Under the pieces are notes generated by a model. It was not told where the DNA came from. It searched no databases and worked only from the letters and a program-made list of their open reading frames with translations. A stretch of 42,121 nucleotides of DNA from DATBSK01 sp964501785 (lineage in GTDB: Bacteria; Actinomycetota; Acidimicrobiia; IMCC26256; PALSA-555), in assembly GCA_964501785.1 (NCBI GenBank), contig CAZCUD010000022.1:1-42121 (forward strand). The letters are read 5' to 3'. A program made the position numbers and the translations under genes. Shown here piece after piece: positions 20,670 through 28,312 of this stretch (positions within the stretch are counted from its first letter, which is position 1; every line of letters begins with the position of its first letter).

Positions 20670-22928
20670 TCAGGCGCGCAGCACGGTGCGCCGCGACGCG
20701 GTCGCCTCGATCGACGACCACGAGTAGCGCATGGGCACCAGACGACCCTCGGACCAGTCGACCTGCTGATCGGCGAAGTGCGGGCTGTCGGCCACGCCCG
20801 ACGCCCCGAGGGGAACGATCCAACCGCCCCGGTCCCAGTCGGACAGATCGAACACGTAGCGCGCCACCGACGAGCTCGTCACTCCGAACCCGTGGCCGGC
20901 CGGGTGCGCCGCACACATCACGGTGTCCCACTCACCACCGACCTCGATCGTCGGCGGGTCGAGCACCTCGGCCGCCGACGGATCGACGAGCCCGAGCGGA
21001 TGCCTCGGCGCGACGCGGTGGAGCATCCCCCACCTCCACTCGGAGACGTCGTCGCCGTACGAGGTGCGCAGGACCCCGACCGCGTCCGTGAGCGCGTCGG
21101 CGAGCTCGTCGTCCCACGTCCGACCCTCGCCGAGCAGCGTCGTGTCGTCCGAGTCGAGCAACCCCGTCGAGAGGGCCCACAGGCGCAGCTCGAGGGGCTG
21201 GAAGGTCCCCGGCGGCTCGTCGGGCAGCGGGGCCCGGACCGACGCGAGGCGGGGATGGTGCGCGAGCCGCCGACAGACGGCGTCTCGCGTCGCGACGTAG
21301 ACCGTCGCGGCGACCGAGTCGCGGTCCATCGTGTGGTCCCAGGACCGCAGGACGTCGACCGCCGCTCGCTCCCAGTCGTCGCGCGGGTCGACGGCGATGA
21401 TGCGTGGCACCCACACCTCGGCGGCGAGCGAGCGCAGGTCACGGTGGATCGCGGCCATGTCCTCCGCGGTGGCGCGGTCGAGCTCGTCGAGGCGGGCGTG
21501 GATCCGCCGGGCGCGATCAGGTCGCGAGTAGTCGAGCCCGAGGTAGTGCGGGTACTCGTCACCGACGATGCGCTGGTTCGCGGTGACGATGCGACCGGAC
21601 GCCGGGTTGTGCAACGACGGCATGTCCTCGGCCGCGACGAGACCGGACCACTCGTGCTCGGCATCTGCGGGCACCGGACCCCACGCGTTCGCGCGCGAGC
21701 GCACCGGGATCTGACCCACGGTGCGGTACGCGATGTCGCCCGCGACGTCGGCGCTCACGAAGTTGTTCACCGGGTCGACCCACGTGCGCATCGCGTCATC
21801 GAGCTCACCGACGTCCCGTGCCCGCAGCATCGGCAGCACGACCGAGAGCCCCGTGCTCGGCGCGACCAGCGCGGTCGATCGCAGGCTGATGACGGCTCCC
21901 GAGTCGACGCCGCCGAACACGACCGGTCCCGTTGCCGTCTCCGCGACCGACACGACGACGGGCTCGGCATCCCGCACCGTGATCTCCTCGTCACGCCTCG
22001 ACACGATCGCGTCGGCGTCCTCGACGAAGAGGTCCTGGTAGTCGCCGTTGGCGTTGGTCACGCACCACGCCACGTGCTCGTTGTGGCCGAAGTGCGGCAT
22101 GCCCGGCACGCCGACGAACGCGAGCCCGATCGCGTCGAGCTCGTCGCAGGTGAGGTGACACTGGTAGTAGACGCCCGGCACCTCGAGGAACCGGTGCGGG
22201 TCGCCCGCGACGAGCGGCTTGCCGGACGCGGTGTGCGAACCGTGCAGGGCCCAGGAGTTGCTGCCCGAGACGGGCTCGGCGACCCGCGCCATGGCGGCGA
22301 GCACCGCGTCCAGCTCGGCAGGGTCGTGCGCGTGCGGGCGGATCGTCTCCGGCGGCGGCGCGACCAGGGGCACCGGACGCGTGTCGGATCCCTCGAGCCG
22401 AGCGACCGCGTCGGCTCCGATGGCGGTGGCGAGCCGGCCGCGCCACAGCTTCTTCTGCCAGTTGGCGAACACCACGTGGCGCACGAGGAACACCGCGCAG
22501 CAGTCGGCCGCGTCCCACCGCTCTGGCATCGTCGACACCAGCGCGAGGTCGGGCGGAAGGGGGCGGTCGAGCGAGAGGTAGGCGTTGACGCCGGCGGCGA
22601 ACGCATCGAGCACGGCGCGGGCCTCGGCTCCGAGCGCGTCGGCCTCGCGCGCCGCCGTCGCCGCGAGCCCGCAGCGGCGAGCGAAGGCGTCGAACCGGAC
22701 TCCTGCCGGGCCGGCCAGCTCCGCCCACGTGCCTCGGGCCCGTCGTCGGTCGTACTCGAGCTGGCCCAGGCGATCCTCGGCCTGGGCGTAGCCCTGACCG
22801 AAGAACGCGCCGCGTGCCGACTCGGCGCGCACGTGCGGGATCCCCCACTCGTCGCGCACCACGACGACCGTCTCGCCGTCGAGGCCCGCCAACCCCCCGA
22901 CGTCCTCGACGCGCACCGCCTCGGTCAC
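20670..22928 (-). CDS. penicillin acylase family Ntn hydrolase
   Basis: 752 residues from the GTG at 22928. The alpha-chain region starts with VVVVRDEWGIPHVRAES and FFGQGYAQAEDRLGQLEYDRRRARG, split across two helices. The autocleavage site is at about 222/223, where SGSNSWALHGS makes Ser223 the N-terminal nucleophile of the beta chain. PLVAGDPHRFLEVPGVYY and GVPGMPHFGHNEHVAWCVT follow as in acylases. There is no spacer signature and no signal peptide, unlike exported penicillin G acylases, so it may work in the cytoplasm on an acyl amide such as an acyl-homoserine lactone or a peptide. The frame is open upstream of 22928, but a TAGCGT -10 sits 7 bases before that GTG. Confidence 0.93.
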   Translation of the reverse strand: MTEAVRVEDVGGLAGLDGETVVVVRDEWGIPHVRAESARGAFFGQGYAQAEDRLGQLEYDRRRARGTWAELAGPAGVRFDAFARRCGLAATAAREADALGAEARAVLDAFAAGVNAYLSLDRPLPPDLALVSTMPERWDAADCCAVFLVRHVVFANWQKKLWRGRLATAIGADAVARLEGSDTRPVPLVAPPPETIRPHAHDPAELDAVLAAMARVAEPVSGSNSWALHGSHTASGKPLVAGDPHRFLEVPGVYYQCHLTCDELDAIGLAFVGVPGMPHFGHNEHVAWCVTNANGDYQDLFVEDADAIVSRRDEEITVRDAEPVVVSVAETATGPVVFGGVDSGAVISLRSTALVAPSTGLSVVLPMLRARDVGELDDAMRTWVDPVNNFVSADVAGDIAYRTVGQIPVRSRANAWGPVPADAEHEWSGLVAAEDMPSLHNPASGRIVTANQRIVGDEYPHYLGLDYSRPDRARRIHARLDELDRATAEDMAAIHRDLRSLAAEVWVPRIIAVDPRDDWERAAVDVLRSWDHTMDRDSVAATVYVATRDAVCRRLAHHPRLASVRAPLPDEPPGTFQPLELRLWALSTGLLDSDDTTLLGEGRTWDDELADALTDAVGVLRTSYGDDVSEWRWGMLHRVAPRHPLGLVDPSAAEVLDPPTIEVGGEWDTVMCAAHPAGHGFGVTSSSVARYVFDLSDWDRGGWIVPLGASGVADSPHFADQQVDWSEGRLVPMRYSWSSIEATASRRTVLRA

Positions 22929-22935
22929 GGGTTCG

Positions 22936-22941
22936 ACGCTA
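22936..22941 (-). promoter_or_regulatory. -10-like element TAGCGT for the acylase gene
   Basis: Minus-strand TANNNT hexamer with 7 bases to the GTG at 22928. It supports the short start for the acylase. Confidence 0.5.
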
Positions 22942-22968
22942 CGCGTCCGACCGGTGCGTCCGGCGGGC

Positions 22969-22974
22969 AAAGAT
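22969..22974 (+). promoter_or_regulatory. weak -10-like element AAAGAT for the M48-like gene
   Basis: It lacks the first T of TANNNT but keeps A2 and T6 and lies exactly 6 bases before the GTG at 22981. Confidence 0.25.
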
Positions 22975-22980
22975 GCGTCC

Positions 22981-24003
22981 GTGCACGAGGACCTCATCCG
23001 GTCGGCGCGGCGACGACTCTGGATCGTCGCGATCACCGGGATCGTGATCCTCGGCCTGACGGTGACCGTCCTCGTGTTCCCGATCGCGTGGGTCCTCGGC
23101 GCGCTTTCCAGCCCGTTGGGCACCGACCTGGGGTTCGGCTGGGGCCTCGTGGAGTGGGCACTCCTCGTCAGCCTCGCCCTCGGTCTGCTCGGTGCCCTCG
23201 CGATGTTCGTGATCTCCCTGGTCGGCGCGGAGGCCGGGGCGCTCGGCTACGTCCAGGCCTGGCCCGGACCGCGGGCGTCGAACCTCGCGCCCGCGGGGCT
23301 GCCGCTCGACGACCTGGAGCGGGTCGAGCAGATGCTCGAGGTGCTCGCCCTCGCCGCCGGCGTGCGCGCTCCGAGGGTCGCGATGGTCGTCGACGACGCA
23401 CCCAACTGCCTCACGGTGGGGCGCAGCCCGGCTCGGGCGTGGATCGTCGTGACGAGCGGCCTCGTCGAGCGCCTGCCCAAGCGCGAGCTCGAAGCCGTGC
23501 TGGCGTACGAGCTCGGGCGCGTCGTGGAGCTCGAGGTGTCGTTCGACACCGTGGTGTACGCGCTGACCGCGCGCACCTTCGAGGTCTGGGCCGCTGCCTT
23601 CGACGACGCCGACGAGGTGACGTTGCTCCTGCTGCCCGTCGGCCTCGTCGCGCTCCCCTTCTACCTCGCGTCGGTCGCGCTCAGGGGGGCGGCGCTGCGC
23701 AACCGCGCCCGCCTCGCGGACGGGCTCGCGGTGCGCTACTGCCGCGACCCGGGTGCGCTCGCGCGGGCGCTCGGCCGCGTGCTGGCCGACCGCGACGAGG
23801 CCCGGCTCGCCGACCCGGCCAACGCGCACCTGTGGCTCGAGTACCCCCACGACCGCACCTCGCGCTGGCTCCTCCGCACCCACCGCATCCTGCCGAAGCG
23901 CATCCGTCGGCTGGAGCAGCTCGGTGGTGCGAGCGCGGTCGGTGGCGCCGGCGAGGGTGCCGACCGGGACGGAGCCCACGGGGACGGGCCTGTGGGAGAC
24001 TGA
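22981..24003 (+). CDS. M48-like membrane protein with lost zinc ligands (pseudo-peptidase)
   Basis: 340 residues from the GTG at 22981. Two membrane helices (about 13-40 and 52-80) precede a domain with the layout of HtpX-type M48 peptidases: ERVEQMLEVLALAAGV, PRVAMVVDDAPNCLTVGRSP, IVVTSGLVERLPKRELEAVLAYELGR, another hydrophobic stretch (about 205-235), and LADGLAVRYCRDPGALARAL. The catalytic HExxH reads Y176-E-L-G-R180, and the third ligand Glu of the usual RExxAD stretch is missing (RNRARLAD, 242-247). All three zinc ligands are therefore gone, so it should not cleave peptides, though the fold seems kept. It heads a three-gene operon with an HD protein (4-base gap) and PIG-L deacetylase. 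Confidence 0.85.
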   Translation: MHEDLIRSARRRLWIVAITGIVILGLTVTVLVFPIAWVLGALSSPLGTDLGFGWGLVEWALLVSLALGLLGALAMFVISLVGAEAGALGYVQAWPGPRASNLAPAGLPLDDLERVEQMLEVLALAAGVRAPRVAMVVDDAPNCLTVGRSPARAWIVVTSGLVERLPKRELEAVLAYELGRVVELEVSFDTVVYALTARTFEVWAAAFDDADEVTLLLLPVGLVALPFYLASVALRGAALRNRARLADGLAVRYCRDPGALARALGRVLADRDEARLADPANAHLWLEYPHDRTSRWLLRTHRILPKRIRRLEQLGGASAVGGAGEGADRDGAHGDGPVGD

Positions 24004-24007
24004 GGGC

Positions 24008-24568
24008 ATGGCAACGACGACCGGCACCACCTTCACCCGGATGGACGAGTCGACCGCCGAGCAGTGGGCGGTCATCGGCAAGGAGACGTTCGAGCACCAG
24101 GACCGAGTCGCCGAATCGGTCCTCGAGATGCTGCGCTCGCTCGCCGCGATCACCGATGGCTTCGCCGTCGACCAGCTCACGCACTCCCTCCAGACCGCGA
24201 CGCGCGCGGAGCGAGCCGGAGCCGACGACGAGATGGTGGTCGCGTCCTTGTGCCACGACATCGGCAAGGCCGTGAGCGTGCCCAACCACCCGCGCATCGC
24301 AGCCGAGATCCTGAAGTCGTACGTGCGTCCCGAGGTGTACGACGTCATCCGCGTCCACCAGGACTTCCAGGGCCGGCACTACTACCACCACTTCGGCGGC
24401 GACCCCGACGCGCGCGAGCAGTACCGCGACGAGCCGTGGTTCGACCTCGCGGCCCGGTTCGCCGACGAGTGGGATCAGATCGCGTTCGATCCCGACTACG
24501 ACACGCTCCCCCTCGAGCACTTCGAGGACAAGGTGCGCAAGGTCTTCGGCGCCCCGCACTCGATGTGA
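24008..24568 (+). CDS. HD-domain protein, possibly PhnZ/MIOX-like diiron oxygenase
   Basis: 186 residues. The metal residues run H59 (LTHSLQ), H83-D84 (LCHDIGK), H94 (PNHPRIA), H117 (VHQDF) and an Asp near 153-156 (FADEWDQ), giving the H...HD...H...H...D set of dinuclear HD proteins. The compact size and the closing ADEWDQIAFDPDY resemble the small HD oxygenases PhnZ and MIOX more than large GD-domain nucleotidases. An ordinary phosphohydrolase remains possible. The QGRHYYHHFGGDPDAREQYR stretch (six His/Tyr) may line the substrate pocket. ATG with GAGGG just before it, 4 bases after the M48-like gene. Confidence 0.82.
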   Translation: MATTTGTTFTRMDESTAEQWAVIGKETFEHQDRVAESVLEMLRSLAAITDGFAVDQLTHSLQTATRAERAGADDEMVVASLCHDIGKAVSVPNHPRIAAEILKSYVRPEVYDVIRVHQDFQGRHYYHHFGGDPDAREQYRDEPWFDLAARFADEWDQIAFDPDYDTLPLEHFEDKVRKVFGAPHSM

Positions 24569-24578
24569 GCCGTCGCTC

Positions 24579-25319
24579 GTGACGGGCGACGTCGAGGCAC
24601 CGCTCGATCCCTTTCCCGACGACTGGTCCCGGGCGCTCGCGGTCGCGGCGCACCCCGACGACCTCGAGTACGGCGCGGCGAGCGCGATCGCCCGCTGGAC
24701 GAGCGAGGGCCGAACCGTCACCTACACCCTCGTCACCCGGGGCGAGGCGGGCATCCAGGGGCTCGCCCCCGACGTGTGCGGGCCGCGCCGGGTCGACGAG
24801 GAGATCGCCGGCGCCGCCCGGGTCGGTGTCGACGTCGTCGAGTTCCTCGACCATCCCGACGGTCTCGTGGAGCACGGCCCGGCGCTGCGCCGCGACCTCG
24901 CGGCAGCGATCCGGCGCCACCGTCCGGAGGTGATCGTGTCGATCAACTTCCGCGAACGATGGGCACCCGGCTCGCCGGTCAACCACGTCGACCACCGGGT
25001 GGTCGGGCTGGCGCTGATCGACGCGGCGCGCGACGCGGCGAACCGCTGGATCTTCCCCGAGCTGGTCGACCAGGGGCTCGAGCCCTGGGAGGGCACGCGC
25101 CTGCTCGCGTTCAACGCCTCGCCGCAGGCGACGCACGCCGTCGACGTGACCGGGCACCTCGACCGCGGCATCGCGTCGCTCCGCGAGCACCGCGCGTACC
25201 TCGAGGGCCTGGGCGACGGCACGACCGATCCCGACGCCTTCCTCCGGGGCGGCGCCGAGGCCGTCGGCGCTCGCCAGGGCGTCGAGCACGCCGTCGCCTT
25301 CGAGATCATCCCGACCTGA
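24579..25319 (+). CDS. PIG-L family deacetylase
   Basis: 246 residues, GTG start. The N-terminal AVAAHPDDLEYG gives the His and Asp-Asp of the zinc site. The third ligand is in the NHVDHRVVG block (about 133-141), as in MshB/Mca-type LmbE proteins. The enzyme removes an N-acetyl group from an N-acetylglucosamine-like substrate or cleaves a related amide. Mycothiol genes are not in the window, so MshB or Mca identity is not claimed. It is the last gene of the M48-like/HD/PIG-L operon and overlaps the end of the convergent amidohydrolase gene by 14 bases. Confidence 0.93.
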   Translation: MTGDVEAPLDPFPDDWSRALAVAAHPDDLEYGAASAIARWTSEGRTVTYTLVTRGEAGIQGLAPDVCGPRRVDEEIAGAARVGVDVVEFLDHPDGLVEHGPALRRDLAAAIRRHRPEVIVSINFRERWAPGSPVNHVDHRVVGLALIDAARDAANRWIFPELVDQGLEPWEGTRLLAFNASPQATHAVDVTGHLDRGIASLREHRAYLEGLGDGTTDPDAFLRGGAEAVGARQGVEHAVAFEIIPT

Positions 25320-26580
25320 CGCGCGGCTCCTCGGTCACGCCGAGTCGCCGAGCGCACTCGCGCGCCCGGGCGACGATCTCGTCCTCGCCCTCGATCAGCC
25401 CGTCCCGCATGAGCACCACGCCGTCGACGACGGTCGCGTCGATCACGTCGCCCGCCGCGGCGTAGACGAGGTTCGCCATCGCGTTGCCCGGCTCGAGCGT
25501 CACCGCGTCGGCCCGGGCGAGCACGAAGTCAGCGGGCTCACCCACCGCGACAGGCGTCGCGCCGAGCGCGGGTGCGAGTGACCCCGTCGCCACCGCCCAC
25601 GCCTCCGCGGCGGGAAGGGCGGCGGGATCGCCCTGCGCGTGCTTCTGGATCAGGGCCAGCACCTTCGTGTCGGCGAGCAGGTCGAGCGAGTTGTTGGACG
25701 CCGCGCCGTCGGTCCCGAGACCGACGGGGATCCCTCGGGCACGCGTCTCGGCGTACGGGAAGAGTCGTCCCACGGCGAGCTTGAGGTTCGAGACCGGGTT
25801 GGTGACCACGGTCGCGCCGCGTTCGGCGATGAGCTCCCGATCCGCGTCGTCGGTCCAGACCGCGTGCGCGAGGACGGTCGTCGGACCGAGGATGCCGAGT
25901 CGGTCGAGGAGCGCCGCCGGTCCCTCGCCGTAGCGATCGCGACACCCCGTCACCTCGTCCTCGATCTCCAGGAAGTGGATGTGGATCGGGAGGCCGCGCT
26001 CGCGCGCCTCGCCGGCCGCCCACTCCAGCGTCCCGGCGCTCACGGTGTAGATGCCGTGCGGCGTCAACGAGGCGGTGACGTGCGGACCGAACGTCTCGAG
26101 GAGGTCGAGCACGCTCTCACCGTCGGCCTGCACCTCCTTCGCGCGGACGTCGTCGAGGCCGTCGACCAACGGCAGCCCGACCACCGCGCGCACGCCCGCG
26201 TCCTCGACCGCGCGGGCCACCGCGTCGGGCTGCCAGTACATGTCCCAGAAGCGAGTGGTGCCCGAGCGGATCATCTCCGCGCAGGCCAGCCGCGTGCCCC
26301 AGTACACGTCGTCGGAGGTCAGGCGCGCCTCGGCGGGCCAGATCCGGTGCTCGAGCCAGTCCATGAGCGCGAGGTCGCTCCCGTAGCCACGGAACAGCGT
26401 CATCGCCGCGTGGGTGTGACCGTTGACGAGCCCGGGGAGCAGCAGTCGGCCGGCGCCATCGAGGATCTCGTCACCGGGCTCGGGCTGCACGTCCCTGCCG
26501 AGCGCGACGATCCGCCCGTCGACGGCGCGCAGCGTGACGCGCTCGCCACCGAACGACGCGTCGACGACTGCGAGGCTCAC
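25306..26580 (-). CDS. mtaD: amidohydrolase, MTA/SAH deaminase type
   Basis: 424 residues, GTG start overlapping the preceding stop (GTGA). It is a metal-dependent hydrolase of the cytosine/adenosine deaminase branch. LPGLVNGHTHAAMTLFRGYG holds the H-x-H pair. LPIHIHFLEIEDE gives the next His, TVLAHAVWT and VVTNPVSNLKLAVG follow, and GLGTDGAASNNSLDLL bears the catalytic Asp. The block NGHTHAAMTL...G together with NNSLDLL is typical of 5-methylthioadenosine/S-adenosylhomocysteine deaminases. It would convert MTA to methylthioinosine plus ammonia. The coupled gene just upstream encodes a matching nucleoside phosphorylase. The convergent PIG-L gene overlaps its last 14 bases. Confidence 0.9.
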   Translation of the reverse strand: MSLAVVDASFGGERVTLRAVDGRIVALGRDVQPEPGDEILDGAGRLLLPGLVNGHTHAAMTLFRGYGSDLALMDWLEHRIWPAEARLTSDDVYWGTRLACAEMIRSGTTRFWDMYWQPDAVARAVEDAGVRAVVGLPLVDGLDDVRAKEVQADGESVLDLLETFGPHVTASLTPHGIYTVSAGTLEWAAGEARERGLPIHIHFLEIEDEVTGCRDRYGEGPAALLDRLGILGPTTVLAHAVWTDDADRELIAERGATVVTNPVSNLKLAVGRLFPYAETRARGIPVGLGTDGAASNNSLDLLADTKVLALIQKHAQGDPAALPAAEAWAVATGSLAPALGATPVAVGEPADFVLARADAVTLEPGNAMANLVYAAAGDVIDATVVDGVVLMRDGLIEGEDEIVARARECARRLGVTEEPRVRSG

Positions 26581-27302
26581 CGAGACAGCTCGGGCGCGAC
26601 CGCGGCCAGGGCGGCGACGATCGCGCGCCGGTTGGCCGCCTTGCCCGCCTCGAACTCCTCGCGGGTCAGGGCCCTCGCTCCGAGCCCGTTCGCGAGGTTG
26701 TCGACCACGCAGACGGCCGCGTAGTCGAGGCCCAGCTCGTTGGCGACGATGCACTCGGACGCGGCGGTCATGCCCACGACGTCGGCGTGCTGGGCGATGA
26801 GCCGGATCTCGGCCGGGGTCTCGAAGCGCGGCCCGTTGGTCTGCCAGTAGACGCCACCGTCGACGAGCGCCGCGCCGGTCGCGGTCGCCCACGCCTCGAC
26901 GACCCGTGCTCGCCACTCAGCGGTGAACCCGGGGACGACGTGGGACCGGGCGTCGTCGAACACGCTGACGGGCGGATGGTCGAGCGCTATGAAGTCGTCG
27001 GGCGCTAGCAGCGTCCCGACCGGCCGATCGAGGCGCAGCGACCCGACCGAGCTGACCGCCAGGATCCGATCGCACCCGGCCGCCTGGAGCGCCTGGAGGT
27101 TGCGGGCATGGTCGACGAGGTGGGCCGGCGTGTAGCGATCGAGCCCGTGCCGCGAGAGCACGAGGCAGTGCTCGGCGTCGAGGAGGGTGACGGGACCGCG
27201 CGCGCCGTGCGCGGGTCGCCGTCGCCCGTGCTCGGGGAACACCACGCCGGTGAGATCGGGAGTGAGGATCGAGTGCCCGCCGACGATCGCGAGGCGCCCC
27301 AT
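26577..27302 (-). CDS. mtnP: nucleoside phosphorylase, MTA/MTI phosphorylase type
   Basis: 241 residues from the ATG at 27302 (6 bases after TACGAT; the frame opens 18 codons earlier). Family motifs are LVLSRHGLDRYTPAHLVDHARNLQAL (split by a loop), AVSSVGSLR for phosphate, YWQTNGPRFETPAEIR, and GMTAASECIVANELGLDYA. At the base-binding site, where adenine-specific MTA phosphorylases have T-D-Y-D, this protein has D201-N202-L203-A204. N202 lines up with the Asn that gives PNPs 6-oxopurine preference. Methylthioinosine is therefore the likelier substrate, giving hypoxanthine and methylthioribose-1-phosphate. It is coupled to the deaminase gene. Confidence 0.88.
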   Translation of the reverse strand: MGRLAIVGGHSILTPDLTGVVFPEHGRRRPAHGARGPVTLLDAEHCLVLSRHGLDRYTPAHLVDHARNLQALQAAGCDRILAVSSVGSLRLDRPVGTLLAPDDFIALDHPPVSVFDDARSHVVPGFTAEWRARVVEAWATATGAALVDGGVYWQTNGPRFETPAEIRLIAQHADVVGMTAASECIVANELGLDYAAVCVVDNLANGLGARALTREEFEAGKAANRRAIVAALAAVAPELSR

Positions 27303-27308
27303 CGCCCG

Positions 27309-27314
27309 ATCGTA
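27309..27314 (-). promoter_or_regulatory. -10-like element TACGAT for the phosphorylase operon
   Basis: Minus-strand TANNNT hexamer with exactly 6 bases to the ATG at 27302. It fixes that start. Confidence 0.5.
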
Positions 27315-27337
27315 TTCGGGGGCGCCCGACGCCCCCG

Positions 27338-27343
27338 TAGGCT
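27338..27343 (+). promoter_or_regulatory. -10-like element TAGGCT for the lytic transglycosylase gene
   Basis: Plus-strand TANNNT hexamer with exactly 6 bases to the GTG at 27350. Confidence 0.5.
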
Positions 27344-27349
27344 CGCGGG

Positions 27350-28252
27350 GTGTCACGGAGCCGGACCCGGGCCTCGTCCGCTGCAGGAGCAGTCGCCGCC
27401 GTGTCGGTCGCAGCGCTGCTGCTCGGAGCGTGCGGCGGCGGCAGCGGCGGCGGACAGCTCGCCGAGCAGACGGAGTCGCGGGTCGAGACCGACCTCCCGG
27501 GAACGCCGATCCCGGCGAGCGAGCTCGAGTCGCCCGAGAGCGCGGCCGACGTCGCCGACGAGCTGATCGCGGTCGAGGCGGGGCTCCGTGGGGACGACCG
27601 CGACCCCGAGCGGCTGGCCGAGCTCGGACGGCGACAGCAGCTCGCGTACCGCGCGCTCGCCGCCCATCCCCGGTGGGTGGCCGCGGTGGTCGACGACGTG
27701 CCCCGGCACCTGCGCGACGCGGTGCAGGCCAACGTCGACGCCGACGCGGCGCTCGACGAGCTCACGGGCGACAGCGAGGCGCCGACGGAGCTCCCCGACT
27801 GGCACATCGTCCCGCCGCTGCCCGCATCCACGCTGCGCCGCCACTACGAGGAGGCCGAGGTCGCGAGCGGCGTCCCCTGGCCCTACCTCGCCGCGATCAA
27901 CCTCGTCGAGACGCGCATGGGCCGGATCCGCGGCACGTCCAGCGCAGGCGCGCACGGCCCGATGCAGTTCATCCCAGCGACCTGGGAAGCGTACGGCGAA
28001 GGCGACGTGACCGACGACCGCGACGCGATCCTGGCTGCCGGTCGCTACCTGGCCGATCGCGGCGCCCCCGAGGACATGGACTCGGCGCTGTTCGCCTACA
28101 ACAACGACACCCGATACGTCCGAGCCGTCCGCGCTTATGCGACGGTGATGCTCGCCGACCCCCGGGCCTACGACGGCTACCACGCGTGGCAGGTCTTCTT
28201 CGGCAAGGCCGACGGCACGGTCCTGCTCCCCGAGGGCTTCGGCGCGCCCTGA
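27350..28252 (+). CDS. lytic transglycosylase lipoprotein
   Basis: 300 residues, GTG start. A lipoprotein signal peptide ends in the lipobox LGAC with Cys28, followed by a Gly-rich linker. A mostly helical region (about 65-150) precedes the SLT/goose-lysozyme-like domain. The catalytic Glu187 lies in INLVETRMGRI; SSAGAHGPMQFIPATWEAYG, broken after PMQF, and LFAYNNDTRYVRAVRAYA complete the family pattern. The enzyme cleaves peptidoglycan glycan strands with formation of anhydromuramic ends, tethered to the outside of the cytoplasmic membrane. It has its own promoter, divergent from the nucleoside phosphorylase, and is followed by a hairpin. Confidence 0.93.
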   Translation: MSRSRTRASSAAGAVAAVSVAALLLGACGGGSGGGQLAEQTESRVETDLPGTPIPASELESPESAADVADELIAVEAGLRGDDRDPERLAELGRRQQLAYRALAAHPRWVAAVVDDVPRHLRDAVQANVDADAALDELTGDSEAPTELPDWHIVPPLPASTLRRHYEEAEVASGVPWPYLAAINLVETRMGRIRGTSSAGAHGPMQFIPATWEAYGEGDVTDDRDAILAAGRYLADRGAPEDMDSALFAYNNDTRYVRAVRAYATVMLADPRAYDGYHAWQVFFGKADGTVLLPEGFGAP

Positions 28253-28268
28253 GGCGCCGCCCCGCCTC
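28251..28268 (+). terminator. short hairpin after the lytic transglycosylase gene
   Basis: GAGGCG (28251-28256) pairs with CGCCTC (28263-28268) around a 6-base loop, starting in the stop codon. It is a plausible weak terminator. Confidence 0.35.
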
Positions 28269-28298
28269 GCCGAACGCGTCCTCGAGGCTACCGGGCAG

Positions 28299-28304
28299 TA
28301 ATCT
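28299..28304 (+). promoter_or_regulatory. -10-like element TAATCT for the E2-like gene
   Basis: TANNNT hexamer with 8 bases to the ATG at 28313. Confidence 0.5.
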
Positions 28305-28312
28305 GCGCGCTG

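Noticed and set aside
22954..22980. Earlier start for the M48-like gene
   Set aside because: The extra nine codons lie in the promoter zone. The GTG at 22981 is 6 bases after a -10-like AAAGAT, in keeping with the other genes.
20778..24275. A 1165-codon open frame on the plus strand
   Set aside because: Antisense to the acylase gene and out of frame with the M48-like gene. Its composition (RDR, VRV, GHR runs) is that of a shadow frame.
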